Shown here one piece after another: positions 1 to 8,851 of a stretch of DNA of 64,000 nucleotides. The stretch is from assembly GCF_027921845.1 (NCBI RefSeq), contig NZ_BSEN01000015.1, positions 258,636-322,635 on the forward strand. Direction: 5' to 3'. The notes under the pieces are model-generated. The model saw only the letters and a program-made list of their open reading frames with translations, was not told the origin of the DNA and did not search any database. Each line of letters begins with the position of its first letter. Position 1 is the first letter of the stretch. This DNA comes from Leifsonia poae (GTDB lineage: Bacteria; Actinomycetota; Actinomycetes; Actinomycetales; Microbacteriaceae). Made by a program: the position numbers and the translations under genes.

Positions 1-783
1 GTCGAGGGCGTCGGCGACCAGGGCGACCGCCGGAAGCGGCTTGACGCTGGTCGCGAGCATCAGGCGGGTGTCCTTCGCCAGCAGCGCCGCCGAGAACTGC
101 GTGTCGTCGAAGGACCGCCCCACGACGGTCGGACCCTTCATCGCGGCGACGGGGGCGAGCGCGGTGATCCCCAGCGTCTCCAGCACCTCGTTCGGGCTCA
201 GGCCGCCGGCTTCGCCGAGGCGGAGCGCCTCGATCAGCCCTTCGATCGAGACCGCCAGGGCGAGGTTCGCCACGAGCTTGCCGGCGGCGGCCTTGGCGGG
301 GGAGTCGAGCATCCGGAGCTTGTTGGGGTCGGCCCAGAGCGAGACGATCGTGCGAGCGTCACGTGCGGCGTCGTGCTCCCCGCCCACCAGCACGCCGAGG
401 GCGGCGGCACGGGCCGGCGCGAGCGAGCCGATCACGGGTGAGTGCACGTAGCGGATGCCCTGCTCACCGGCCCAGGCGGCGAACTCCTCTGCGTCGGCGG
501 GGGCGACCGTCGTCACGTCGATCCAGAGCGCTCCGTCGGCGAACGGCAGGCCTGCACCGGTGATGACTTCCCTCACGGTGTCCGGTCCGAAGAGCGCGGA
601 GACGACGGTCTGCGCCCCATCGACCGCCTCGGCGGCCGTCGAGGCGACCGTCGCGCCGCGACGGCCGATCACCGCGGCGGGTTCGGGCGAGCGATTCCAC
701 ACGGTCACCGAGTGGCCGGCGTCGATGAGGTGGGGGACGAGCTCGCGACCCATACGGCCGAGTCCGAGAAAGGCGATGTTCAT
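1..783 (-). CDS. NAD(P)-dependent 3-hydroxyisobutyrate dehydrogenase-like oxidoreductase (partial, cut by left edge)
   Basis: An open frame runs from the ATG at 783 to the window edge, giving the first 261 residues. Residues 7-12 read GLGRMG, the Rossmann dinucleotide-binding fingerprint. Residues 169-173 (KLVAN) match the KxxxN catalytic motif of the beta-hydroxyacid dehydrogenase / 6-phosphogluconate dehydrogenase superfamily, at the usual distance. Such enzymes oxidise beta-hydroxyacids or reduce small aldehydes or imines with NAD(P); the substrate cannot be read from the sequence. A GGAG stands just before the ATG. The gene follows the sigma-factor gene by 39 nt on the same strand and may be co-transcribed with it. 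The C-terminus lies outside the window. Confidence 0.85.
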   Translation of the reverse strand, partial: MNIAFLGLGRMGRELVPHLIDAGHSVTVWNRSPEPAAVIGRRGATVASTAAEAVDGAQTVVSALFGPDTVREVITGAGLPFADGALWIDVTTVAPADAEEFAAWAGEQGIRYVHSPVIGSLAPARAAALGVLVGGEHDAARDARTIVSLWADPNKLRMLDSPAKAAAGKLVANLALAVSIEGLIEALRLGEAGGLSPNEVLETLGITALAPVAAMKGPTVVGRSFDDTQFSAALLAKDTRLMLATSVKPLPAVALVADALD

Positions 784-822
784 GTCTCCACTCTGCGCCG
801 ATCGGCGCCGGGAGGGAAGACG

Positions 823-2085
823 TCAGCGCTCGGCCGGTGTCAGCGAGGCGCGTGCCCGGGCGAGCATCCGGCGCTCGGCGGCGTTGTCGGTGCGTGCGAT
901 GGCCTCGTCGTACTCGGCGGCGGCCTCGGTCCTGCGACCAAGGCGGCGCAGCAGATCGGCACGGATGCCGTGCAGCAGATAGAACGTCTCGAGGCTTCCG
1001 GTCGTCCCGGTCAGGGCATCGACGACCGCCAGGCCGGCCGCCGCGCCCTGCGCCTCGCCGACGGCGACCGCACGGTTGAGTGCGACCACCGGGGTGGGCT
1101 GCACGGCGTGCAGCTGGTCGTACAGCGCCACGATCTGCGCCCAGTCGGTCTCCGATGCCCGGGGCGCCGAGCTGTGCACCGCCTGGATCGCCGCCTGCAG
1201 CTGGTACGGCCCGGGACGATCCCGTCGCAGGCACCACCGCACCAACGCCAGTCCCTCGTCGATCAGAGCCCGATCCCACAGGGCCCGATTCTGATCGGGC
1301 AGCAGCACAGGGTCGCCGTCGGCACCCACCCGTGCGCCACGTCGGGCGTCGATCAGCAGGAGCAGCGCGAGAAGGCCGGCCGCCTCCTCTTCGTCGGGCA
1401 TCAGCTCGAGCAGCAGGCGCGCGAGCCGGAGGGCCTCTGCGCAGAGCTCGTCGCGCACGAGGCGCTCGCCGCCGGTCGCCGTGTAGCCCTCGCTGAAGAT
1501 GAGGTAGACCACCGCGAGCACCGAGCGCAGGCGGTCGGGGAGGTCGGCCTCACGGGGGACGCGGTACGGGATGCGCGCATCCCGGATCTTGGCCTTGGCA
1601 CGCGACAGGCGCTGCCCCATCGTCGCCTCTGGCACCAGGAACGCGTGCGCGATCTCCGTCGTGGTCAGGCCGCCGAGCATCCGGAGGGTGAGCGCGACAC
1701 GCGATGCGGGCGCCAGTGCAGGGTGGCAGCAGGTGAAGATCAGGCGCAGCCGGTCGTCGTCCACGGGTGACTCCGGGTCTGCGGATGCCGCAGCGGGCTC
1801 CGACTGCGCGTGCAGGAGCGCTGCCTCGGCGATGCGGTCGCGTCCCGTCGCCTCGCGCCGCAGGCGGTCGATCGCACGGCGGCGCGCCGTGGTGATGATC
1901 CAGCCGGCCGGGCTCGGCGGCAGGCCGTCGACCGGCCAGCGCTGCGCGGCGGCAGTGAAGGCGTCCTGCACCGCATCCTCGGCGATGTCGAGGTCGCCGA
2001 AAATGCGGCACAGCACGGCGACCGACCGGCCGTACTCGGAGCGGAAGACACCAGCGATCTCCGCCGGACCGACGCGCCCGCTCAC
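823..2085 (-). CDS. ECF42-type RNA polymerase sigma factor with C-terminal TPR-like domain
   Basis: A 420-aa protein, much longer than a simple ECF sigma factor. The first ~180 residues carry sigma region 2 ([17 protein letters not shown]) and region 4 (a helix-turn-helix around [20 protein letters not shown]). The remaining ~240 residues are the helical DUF6596/TPR-like extension typical of ECF42. The start chosen is the GTG at 2085, whose GTGA overlaps the stop of the upstream DGPF gene by 4 nt; a longer open frame to 2145 would run deep into that gene. ECF42 factors have no classical anti-sigma factor and are encoded with DGPF/YCII proteins, exactly as here. A second such pair lies at 37327-38999. 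The target promoters are unknown. Confidence 0.9.
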   Translation of the reverse strand: MSGRVGPAEIAGVFRSEYGRSVAVLCRIFGDLDIAEDAVQDAFTAAAQRWPVDGLPPSPAGWIITTARRRAIDRLRREATGRDRIAEAALLHAQSEPAAASADPESPVDDDRLRLIFTCCHPALAPASRVALTLRMLGGLTTTEIAHAFLVPEATMGQRLSRAKAKIRDARIPYRVPREADLPDRLRSVLAVVYLIFSEGYTATGGERLVRDELCAEALRLARLLLELMPDEEEAAGLLALLLLIDARRGARVGADGDPVLLPDQNRALWDRALIDEGLALVRWCLRRDRPGPYQLQAAIQAVHSSAPRASETDWAQIVALYDQLHAVQPTPVVALNRAVAVGEAQGAAAGLAVVDALTGTTGSLETFYLLHGIRADLLRRLGRRTEAAAEYDEAIARTDNAAERRMLARARASLTPAER

Positions 2086-2423
2086 CCGGCGAAGGGCCGC
2101 ACCTCGATGGGGAGAGTGCTCGCGATCGCGACGCGACGGCCCCACTCGAGCGCAGCATCCAGGTCGGGCGCCTCGACGATCGTGAAGCCGCCGAGATGCT
2201 CCTTGCCCTCGGCGAACGGGCCGTCCGTCATCAGCACGTCGTCACCGTCGGGCCGCAGGACCGTGGCCGACGACGGCGGCAGCAGCCCGTTCGAGAAGAC
2301 CCACGCGCCGGCGGCACGCATCGCATTGTTGACGTCCTCCAGGTCGCGGCCGATCGCCGCCAGCACGTCGGGCTCGGGAACCGGGCCGTCAGGCTGATAC
2401 ACGCTGAGCAGGTACTGCGTCAT
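2082..2423 (-). CDS. DGPF-domain / YCII-related protein, partner of ECF42 sigma factor
   Basis: A 113-aa protein of the YCII/DGPF family with the eponymous DGPF motif in its middle ([16 protein letters not shown]). Family members are small alpha/beta-barrel dimers. In ECF42 loci they are co-encoded with the sigma factor and are thought to belong to the same regulon; their biochemical role is not settled. The ATG at 2423 has a good ribosome-binding site (CGGAGAA, about 7 nt upstream). It is the first gene of a probable DGPF-sigma-oxidoreductase transcript and is translationally coupled to the sigma gene by a GTGA overlap. Confidence 0.9.
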   Translation of the reverse strand: MTQYLLSVYQPDGPVPEPDVLAAIGRDLEDVNNAMRAAGAWVFSNGLLPPSSATVLRPDGDDVLMTDGPFAEGKEHLGGFTIVEAPDLDAALEWGRRVAIASTLPIEVRPFAG

Positions 2424-2489
2424 GATGTTCTCCGTTTCTCTCGTCTTCTACACGAACGGGAGCCGGTCTTTTCGACATCATGGCCCAGA

Positions 2490-3557
2490 TCACTCGTTCG
2501 CGTGCAGCCGGGCGACCCCGATCTTCGAGTCGGCCATACCGTAGAAGACGAACAGCCGGCCGTCGACCTCCTCGATCGCGGTGGGGAAGACGACGTTCGG
2601 AACGATCCCGCTGCGCTCGTCTTCGGTCTCTGCGGCCAGCAGCGGTGCGCTGGTGCGGTCGAGCACCCGCCACGGCTCGTCGCCGTCGAGGATCATCGCT
2701 CCCGCGCCGTAGTTGACGTTCTGCTGCTGGGCCATCGAGTTCGTGATCACGCCGGTGACGCCGTGGTGCAGCAGCAGCCAGCCCTCCTCGACACGGATGG
2801 GAGCAGGACCCGCCCCGATCTTGAGCTCCTCGAACGGATACTCCGGACCGGCGAGGAAGCGGTTCTGGCGCCAGCGCGCGAGCTCCCGATCGTCGGAGAG
2901 CACGGCATCGAGCGGCACGAAGGCGATCCAGATGCTCGGGCGCGACTCGGCCACGGTGGCGGGGGGACGGTTGCCCTCGCCCGGCCGCACCTCGCCGAGC
3001 TCCCACACCGGCCGGTGCAGCACGGCGAGGCTGAGCGTGCCGTCGGGTGCGGTCACCGGCTCGGGAAAGAACACCGTGTCTTTGTTGTGATAGAGCCCGA
3101 GGTCGACGCCGAGCTCGTCGTCGTACTCGAAGGTGACCGGCCCCAGGCGACGCCATTCGCGCAGGTCCCGCGACGTGGCGACGGCGGTCCGGGGGCCGAG
3201 GGGGCCGAAGGCGACGTACGTCATCACGTGGAGTCCGATAGCCGGGATGAACGTGACGCGCGGGTCTTCGACTCCCGAATTCGACGCGCCGATCTCCCAC
3301 TCCCGCTCGGGTTCGAGCACGATCGCCTCGCGCTCGACCGATACCGGCACTCCGTCGTCGACGACGACGCGCGCCAGCCCGACCCGCGACACATTGCCAT
3401 CGGCCACGAGACGCGGCAGTAGGTACAGCTCACCGTCGGGACCGCGGCCGCTGGCCGGGTTGAGCACCCCTTCCACCTCGAGCGGGTTGCCGGGCTCGGG
3501 GACCATCACGACTCCGGCCCTGGTCAGTGCGTAGGGGAAGTTCTCTGGAGTGCTCAT
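2490..3557 (-). CDS. GH130-family glycoside phosphorylase/hydrolase (probable mannoside phosphorylase)
   Basis: A 355-aa five-bladed beta-propeller protein. Recognisable GH130 landmarks in order are GVEDPRVTF (the E-D-P-R turn), HNKDTVFFPEP, RPSIWIAF, a GAGPAPI...GWLLLHHG stretch, YGAGAMILD, and a C-terminal FVFYGMADSKIGVARL. GH130 enzymes use phosphate to cleave beta-mannosides, releasing mannose 1-phosphate, or hydrolyse them. The protein has no signal peptide, so it would act in the cytoplasm on imported oligosaccharide. The ATG at 3557 overlaps the stop of the preceding GH130-like gene (ATGA), so translation is coupled. It is the last gene of the transporter operon. The linkage cleaved (beta-1,2, beta-1,4 or N-glycan-type) cannot be decided here. 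Confidence 0.85.
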   Translation of the reverse strand: MSTPENFPYALTRAGVVMVPEPGNPLEVEGVLNPASGRGPDGELYLLPRLVADGNVSRVGLARVVVDDGVPVSVEREAIVLEPEREWEIGASNSGVEDPRVTFIPAIGLHVMTYVAFGPLGPRTAVATSRDLREWRRLGPVTFEYDDELGVDLGLYHNKDTVFFPEPVTAPDGTLSLAVLHRPVWELGEVRPGEGNRPPATVAESRPSIWIAFVPLDAVLSDDRELARWRQNRFLAGPEYPFEELKIGAGPAPIRVEEGWLLLHHGVTGVITNSMAQQQNVNYGAGAMILDGDEPWRVLDRTSAPLLAAETEDERSGIVPNVVFPTAIEEVDGRLFVFYGMADSKIGVARLHANE

Positions 3558-4588
3558 GCCGTCGGTGCTTTCGGTGTCGGTTCTGTCGATCGGTAGAAGT
3601 ACATCTCGCGCACGCCGCGCGGTGCATCCCAGCCCTGGGCGAAGGCCCAATCGCCGTCGATGCGCTGCAACCCGCCCCAGGAGAGCGAGCCGCCCCGGTG
3701 CACGGCGAGCTGCCGGTACGGGTCGGAGGTGGAGTAGAGGGCCTGGGCCGCGGCGAATTCGCCGTCGGCGTCGCCGTAGAAGAAGTCGAGCACGAGGTCG
3801 TCGCCGACGACTGCAGCGCAGGCGACTTCGTGCAGCGAGCCGCCGAGATCGAGGAGATCCAGGTAGGGCTGCTCCTCGAAGCGCCACGAGAGCAGGTCGT
3901 CCGAGTGCCCGACCATGGGCCGTCCCCCGCAGCCCTCCGACAGGAACATCAGGTACTCGCCGCCGATGCGCACGGCATTGCCGGCCCCGTCTCGCGGGAT
4001 CACCGCGCCTTTCGCCCAGTACTGCGACACCTCGTACGGCACGACGAGACCGCTCTTCTCCCAGTGCTCGAGATCGTCGGAGACGGCGGCCATGATGTCG
4101 CAGGCGACCTCGCCGGTCTCGGGCAGGCGCCAGATGGCGTTGTAGAAGAGCACGTACCGCCCGTCGATCCGGTAGACCTTGGGGTCTTCGCAGCCGAGGA
4201 CTTCGTTGGCTTCCGTGGGGTAGATCACCGGGTTGGCGGGGGAGTCCCGCCAGACGCCCTCGCGCCGCACGGCATGCCCTATGCGGCTGGAGGTCGACTC
4301 CTTGCGCGGCGAGGCGCGGTAGAACAGGTGAAGCTCCCCGTCGCGCTCGATCACCGTCGGGTTGAAGATCGAGTCGCTGGTCCAGCCGATGCCGGTCGGG
4401 TCGTCCCACTGCCCGTCAAGACGGAAGGTGAGCGACTCGTCCCTGGCGAATGGGCCGATCGCCCAATCCGGCCGATCGGGGTAGTGGGCAGAGAACTGGT
4501 CGGTCGAGATCCGGTCGGTGAGCGCGTTGGTGTGCTGCAGCGCTTCGCGGTAACTCGCGCGCAGATCGTCCGTGCTGACGGCTGACAT
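3554..4588 (-). CDS. second GH130-like five-bladed beta-propeller protein
   Basis: A 344-aa cytoplasmic protein. It has FNPTVIERDGELHLFYRA near residue 70 and CEDPKVYRIDGRYVLFYNA near residue 125, the paired propeller strands of GH130/GH43-like enzymes, followed by KGAVIPRD and FFYGDADGEF. It is clearly related to, but diverged from, the neighbouring GH130 protein. Tandem non-identical GH130 genes are known in beta-1,2-mannan phosphorolysis pathways, where one acts on long and one on short chains; assigning that division here is inference. I chose the ATG at 4588, preceded by AAGGGATGAGG. An ATG at 4597 overlapping the permease stop (ATGA) would add MRT and is the main alternative. Confidence 0.8.
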   Translation of the reverse strand: MSAVSTDDLRASYREALQHTNALTDRISTDQFSAHYPDRPDWAIGPFARDESLTFRLDGQWDDPTGIGWTSDSIFNPTVIERDGELHLFYRASPRKESTSSRIGHAVRREGVWRDSPANPVIYPTEANEVLGCEDPKVYRIDGRYVLFYNAIWRLPETGEVACDIMAAVSDDLEHWEKSGLVVPYEVSQYWAKGAVIPRDGAGNAVRIGGEYLMFLSEGCGGRPMVGHSDDLLSWRFEEQPYLDLLDLGGSLHEVACAAVVGDDLVLDFFYGDADGEFAAAQALYSTSDPYRQLAVHRGGSLSWGGLQRIDGDWAFAQGWDAPRGVREMYFYRSTEPTPKAPTA

Positions 4589-4593
4589 TGTCC

Positions 4594-5517
4594 TCATCCC
4601 TTGACGCCCGACCCGATGTCGGTCGATGTGAAGTACCGCTGGAAGGCGATGAACAGCACCACCACGGGCGCTGCCAGTACGACTGCGCCGGCGAGGATCG
4701 CGCCGTACGGGTTCGTCGACGACGCCGCGACCGTGCTGATGTAGTTCGCCAGGGAGACGGCGAGCGGCTGCATGCTCGCCTCCTTCGTGATCAGGAACGG
4801 CCAGAGGAACTCGTTCCACGGACCGATGAAGGTCAGCAGCAGCACCGTGACCAGGGCGGGTCGCACGAGCGGGAGCGCGATGCGCCGGAGCACCGCGAAC
4901 TCACCGGCGCCATCGATGCGCGCGGCATCGAAGAGCTCCTTCGGGATCTGCAGGAAGTACTGCCGGAAGATGAGCACCGCCGTCGAATTGATCGCGAACG
5001 GCAGGATCATCCCGAGATAGTTGTCGGCGAGTCCGTAGTTGCGCGCGATCAAAACGTAGAGCGGCACCATCAGCAGCTGGAACGGCACGACCTGCACCAG
5101 GAGCGCCAGCGCGAAGGTCGTACCGCGCCCGCGCCACTGCAGGATCGACAACGCGTAACCCGCGAGCATGCCGAACACCACGGTGCACAGGATCACGCCT
5201 CCCGTGAAGATGCCCGAGCTGATCAGGCCGGTGCCGAGGTTGATGCGCTCGTTGATGTTGATGTAGTTGTTCACCGTGATGTTCGCCGGATTCGGGAACG
5301 CGCCGGCGACGGTCGTGTCGGGCGCCGCCTGCAGCGAGCCGACCACCATGTAATAGAACGGGAAGAGGAACGCGATCGCACCGATGGTGAGCACGATCCC
5401 CTGAAGCACGGCCTGCCCCCGGCTGAGCTGCCGTGGGGAGGACATGTCGACCTTGCGGCGCTTACGCGCGGGACGCCCGGACGAGGCCGGCGCAACGCGT
5501 GGGGTGGTGGCGGTCAT
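4594..5517 (-). CDS. sugar ABC transporter permease, MalG/CUT1 type
   Basis: A 307-aa integral membrane protein with a basic cytoplasmic N-terminus and six predicted membrane segments. An EAA-type loop near residue 205 (DAARIDGAGE, then a conserved P after ALPLVRP) contacts the ATPase. It is the second of two permeases, homologous to MalG of the CUT1 carbohydrate family. Its ATG overlaps nothing downstream, but its own start is inside an ATGA overlap with the preceding permease stop region (5514-5517). There is no ATP-binding subunit in the operon. In actinobacteria a shared MsiK-type ATPase encoded elsewhere usually serves such importers. Confidence 0.92.
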   Translation of the reverse strand: MTATTPRVAPASSGRPARKRRKVDMSSPRQLSRGQAVLQGIVLTIGAIAFLFPFYYMVVGSLQAAPDTTVAGAFPNPANITVNNYININERINLGTGLISSGIFTGGVILCTVVFGMLAGYALSILQWRGRGTTFALALLVQVVPFQLLMVPLYVLIARNYGLADNYLGMILPFAINSTAVLIFRQYFLQIPKELFDAARIDGAGEFAVLRRIALPLVRPALVTVLLLTFIGPWNEFLWPFLITKEASMQPLAVSLANYISTVAASSTNPYGAILAGAVVLAAPVVVLFIAFQRYFTSTDIGSGVKG

Positions 5518-6503
5518 GAGTTCCTCTCTCCCGCGAACCGATTCTGAAGGAAGGCGATGATCAGCACGAAGATCACGAGCACGATGCCGATGGCGGCCGC
5601 GTAGCCCGGATGTCCCTGCTGGATGCCCTGCTGATAGATGAGCAGCACGGGGCTGGTCGAGGCGCCGTTCGGTCCGCCACCGCCGGTCAGCAGGTACGGC
5701 TCGGTGAAGAGGTTCGCGCCGACGATCGTGGACAGCAGCAGCACGAGCACCGTCGCCGGGCGGACGCCGGGCACCGTGACGGAGAAGAACTGCCGTACGC
5801 GCCCGGCACCGTCGGTCGCGGCGGATTCGTAGAGTTCGGTCGGCACGTTCTGCAGCGCCGCCAGGTACAGCAGGATGTAGAAGCCGAGCTGCTTCCAGGT
5901 CACGTAGATCGCGATCATGGGCATCGCCCAGTACGGATTCACGAACCAGCTGGGGTTGGGGGCGAGCGGCCCGAGGATGTTGCTGACGAGGCCGTTCTCG
6001 TTGAACAGGAACAGCCAGACGCCGATGATCGCCACGCTGGCGGTCACGTAGGGCACGTAGTAGCTGACCCTCAGGAAGGTGCGGAAGCGCTTGATGCTGT
6101 TCAGTCCGCTGGCGAGCAGCAACGACAGGATCACCGTGAGCGGCACGTTGATGATCAAGAAGATGCCGACGTTGCCGAACGACTGCCAGACGGCGGGATC
6201 GGTGAAGGCGTTGACGTAGTTGTCGAAGCCGACGAACGGGCGGTCGACGTTCGCCCCGGGAGCCGCGAAGAAGTAGTCGAAGAACGACATGTAGATCGCG
6301 AACAGCAGGGGGTAGGCGAAGATCACGATCACGAAGATCAGATACGGGGCACTGAACAACCAGCCGAGCGGGTTCTTTCCGAAGATCCGGATGCGCAGCG
6401 GCTGATCAGTGCGTCGCTTCTTCGCGTCGCGTCCCTTGATGGGCCCGCCGGCGGCGGAGGAGTCGTGGCCCCCCGCCGCCGGCGTGGTGTTGACGGCGGT
6501 CAT
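5514..6503 (-). CDS. sugar ABC transporter permease, MalF/CUT1 type
   Basis: A 329-aa membrane protein with a ~40-residue hydrophilic leader, six predicted membrane segments and the permease EAA loop (ELYESAATDGAGRVRQFF) about 90 residues from the C-terminus. It pairs with the downstream MalG-like permease. The two genes overlap by 4 nt (ATGA), as is common for co-translated permease subunits. The stop of the binding-protein gene lies 2 nt before its ATG on the sense strand, so the three transporter genes are tightly packed. Confidence 0.92.
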   Translation of the reverse strand: MTAVNTTPAAGGHDSSAAGGPIKGRDAKKRRTDQPLRIRIFGKNPLGWLFSAPYLIFVIVIFAYPLLFAIYMSFFDYFFAAPGANVDRPFVGFDNYVNAFTDPAVWQSFGNVGIFLIINVPLTVILSLLLASGLNSIKRFRTFLRVSYYVPYVTASVAIIGVWLFLFNENGLVSNILGPLAPNPSWFVNPYWAMPMIAIYVTWKQLGFYILLYLAALQNVPTELYESAATDGAGRVRQFFSVTVPGVRPATVLVLLLSTIVGANLFTEPYLLTGGGGPNGASTSPVLLIYQQGIQQGHPGYAAAIGIVLVIFVLIIAFLQNRFAGERNS

Positions 6504-6505
6504 GG

Positions 6506-7798
6506 CTACTTCTGCGCCGCCAGCTTGTCGATCTTGTCGGCTGCGGCCTTGAACGCGTCTTCGACGCTGCCGCTCCCGGAGATCACGGACTTCGTGTAGG
6601 CGTCCCGCAGGGCCTGCATCTGGGCGATGGTGTTCGGGCCTGAAGGGTCATCGACGGTGCGGGCGGCCTGCGATCCGAACTCCTTGTAGTCCGGGTGCGC
6701 GGTGAAGTAGTCGGCGTAGACCGTGGACAGCTGATCGCGGATCGGCATCTGGCCGGTCACGTTGAGGAGCTTGCTGTCCTCATCCTTGCTCGTCGCGAAC
6801 TTCAGCACATCCCAGGCCGTGCCCTGGTTCTTGCACGAGGTGTACATGCCGATGTTCTTGGCGTCGGGGAAGGTGTAGGTCTTCTCCGGGGTGGTTCCGT
6901 CCTTGGTCGGGACGGGGACCGAACCCCACTTGACCTTGTCGCCGTAGTAGGCGATGGCCCACGGGCCGACGATCGCCATCGCGGACTTGCCGTCGGCGAA
7001 CGCGTCGCCCTGGTACTGCTCATTGCCGGCGAGACCGTCGCTGTAGATGGTCTTCCAGAAGTTGGCGACGTCCATCGCCTCCGGGCTGGTGATGGTCGCC
7101 TTGCCGTCCTCGATCATCGACTTTCCGTTGCTCTCCGCGGCGTACAGCGGCAGGAAGTCGAAGTTCACCTGGAAGAACTCGCTCGTCGGCGCCGGGTAGA
7201 TCGCGTAGGGCGCGGCTCCGCTCGACTTGATCTGCTTCGCGGCCGCGAGGAACTTGTCGTAGGTCGAGAGGTCGGGGTTGTTCGGATCGAGCCCGGCCTT
7301 CTCGAAGAGGGTCTTGTTATAGAAGATCATCACGGGGTTCGACTTCCACGGCATCTGGTAGTAGTCGCCGTCTGCCGACTTGTACTGCTTGGCCGAATCG
7401 CCGCTGCGCGTCTCGATGTACGAGTCGCCGTCGGAGAACTTCGAGAGGTCGACGAGGCCGCCGGCCTTCTGGAACTGCCCGGTCGCCGCCGGCAGGTTGT
7501 TGAACACCAGGCACGGTGTCGTGCCGGCGGTGATGGCCGCCCCGATCACCTCTTCTGTGCTCTTGCCGGCCGGCACCTCCTGCGCCTTGATCTGCTCCTT
7601 CGGGTGCGCGGAGTTCCACGACGCCACCATCGCCTTGCCCCACTGGAGCTCCTGGGCGTTGTTCGAGTACCAGAGGGTGATCGGGCCGTGGGCCTTCATC
7701 GCATCGCTCGAGCTGCCACCGCTCGACCCGCACGCGGCGAGCGATCCGGCGAGAGCAGCAGCGGTCACGATGCTGATCAGTATTCTGCGTCTTTGCAT
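6506..7798 (-). CDS. extracellular sugar-binding lipoprotein of the ABC importer
   Basis: A 430-aa solute-binding protein. The first 23 residues form a lipoprotein signal peptide: RRR, a hydrophobic stretch, then the lipobox SLAAC with the lipidated cysteine at residue 23, followed by a Gly/Ser linker. The mature part has the family-1 binding-protein layout (LWYSNN..., MPWKSNPVMIFYNKTLF, MAIVGPWAIAYYG). It would be anchored outside the membrane and deliver oligosaccharide to the two permeases. AAGGAA lies 10 nt before the ATG. It follows the LacI gene by 24 nt with no obvious terminator, so all seven genes can be one transcript. Confidence 0.92.
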   Translation of the reverse strand: MQRRRILISIVTAAALAGSLAACGSSGGSSSDAMKAHGPITLWYSNNAQELQWGKAMVASWNSAHPKEQIKAQEVPAGKSTEEVIGAAITAGTTPCLVFNNLPAATGQFQKAGGLVDLSKFSDGDSYIETRSGDSAKQYKSADGDYYQMPWKSNPVMIFYNKTLFEKAGLDPNNPDLSTYDKFLAAAKQIKSSGAAPYAIYPAPTSEFFQVNFDFLPLYAAESNGKSMIEDGKATITSPEAMDVANFWKTIYSDGLAGNEQYQGDAFADGKSAMAIVGPWAIAYYGDKVKWGSVPVPTKDGTTPEKTYTFPDAKNIGMYTSCKNQGTAWDVLKFATSKDEDSKLLNVTGQMPIRDQLSTVYADYFTAHPDYKEFGSQAARTVDDPSGPNTIAQMQALRDAYTKSVISGSGSVEDAFKAAADKIDKLAAQK

Positions 7799-7822
7799 GG
7801 TTCTTCGGTTCCTTGTCTTGTT

Positions 7823-8851
7823 TCAGTGCTGGCCGGTGGAGGGCGCCGCTGTGGAGGCACGCACCACCAGTCCGGCCGGGGGGAGGGTGACGTTCGACGT
7901 CTCGCCGTCTTCGACGAGGCGCAGCAGGGCGGTGGCCGCAGCGATGCCCCATTCGGTCGGGTCGTTGTCGAGCGTCGTCAGGGAGGGATAGATGTAGGTG
8001 CCGATCTGAGAGCCATCCAGACCGGTGATCGAGAGGTCGCGCGGCAGGCGCAGGCCTCGTTCGTGGGCGACGCCCATGCCGGCGACGGCCATCGGGTCGT
8101 TGCCGTAGACGATCGCGGTCGGCCGCCGGGGACCGTCGAGGAGAGCCTTGGTCGCCCCGGCTCCCTGCTCCGGCGAGAAGTCCGTGGCGATGACGTTCGG
8201 GACCAGTCCGGCCTCTCGCATCGCATGCTCGTAGCGTTCCCGGCGGCGGCGGCCGTGCAGCATCTGTTCGTCGCCCGATACGTGCGCGATCTCACGATGC
8301 CCGAGGGAGATGAGGTGCTCCATAAGTGCGTCGATGCCCTCGTCGTAGTCGCGTGAGATCACCGGGAACACGCTGTCGGCGGTCGGCGAGCCGAGCGATA
8401 CGGCGTGCATCCCGAGGCTCTCGACCAGCCGGATGCGCATGTCGTCGGCCAGGAGGTCGGTGAGCAGGAAACCGTCGACCCGCTTGTCCGTCGAGAGCCG
8501 CTCGTAGGCGGCGGCCTCGGCGTCGTGGTCCGCCGCCACACTGAGCACCAGCACCTGGCCCCGCGCCGAGAGCACCGTCTCGACTCCCGCGATGAAGGCC
8601 GGGAAGAACGGGTCGACCTCGATCGTCCGCGGGTCGCGGCGCAGGATCAGCCCGAGCGCGTACGCGCGGCGCGTGGTGAGGCCGCGGGCGCCGGGGTTGG
8701 GGCTCCAGCCGAGGTCGCGGGCGGCGCCGAGGATGCGGTCCCTGGTCTCCGGCGCCACCCCGCGGCGTTCGTTGAGCGCGAGGGAGACGAGTCCTTTGCT
8801 CACGCCCGCCGCCTTGGCGACATCGTTGATCGTGATGCGGGCACTGGTCAT
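7823..8851 (-). CDS. LacI-family transcriptional regulator
   Basis: A 342-aa protein with the LacI helix-turn-helix at residues ~7-27 (TINDVAKAAGVSKGLVSLAL) and a periplasmic-binding-protein-like effector domain to the end (e.g. SITGLDGSQIGTYIYPSLTT). It is expected to repress the sugar operon until an imported sugar binds. Its ATG overlaps the stop of the upstream secreted-protein gene (ATGA). It is therefore embedded in the operon it probably controls, giving autoregulation. The palindrome at 10954-10965 is a likely operator. Confidence 0.92.
   Translation of the reverse strand: MTSARITINDVAKAAGVSKGLVSLALNERRGVAPETRDRILGAARDLGWSPNPGARGLTTRRAYALGLILRRDPRTIEVDPFFPAFIAGVETVLSARGQVLVLSVAADHDAEAAAYERLSTDKRVDGFLLTDLLADDMRIRLVESLGMHAVSLGSPTADSVFPVISRDYDEGIDALMEHLISLGHREIAHVSGDEQMLHGRRRRERYEHAMREAGLVPNVIATDFSPEQGAGATKALLDGPRRPTAIVYGNDPMAVAGMGVAHERGLRLPRDLSITGLDGSQIGTYIYPSLTTLDNDPTEWGIAAATALLRLVEDGETSNVTLPPAGLVVRASTAAPSTGQH

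Noticed and set aside
2196-3422. A long plus-strand frame opposite the GH130 gene
   Set aside because: Low-complexity Arg/Asp/His translation, no ribosome-binding site, and complementary to a gene with clear family motifs.
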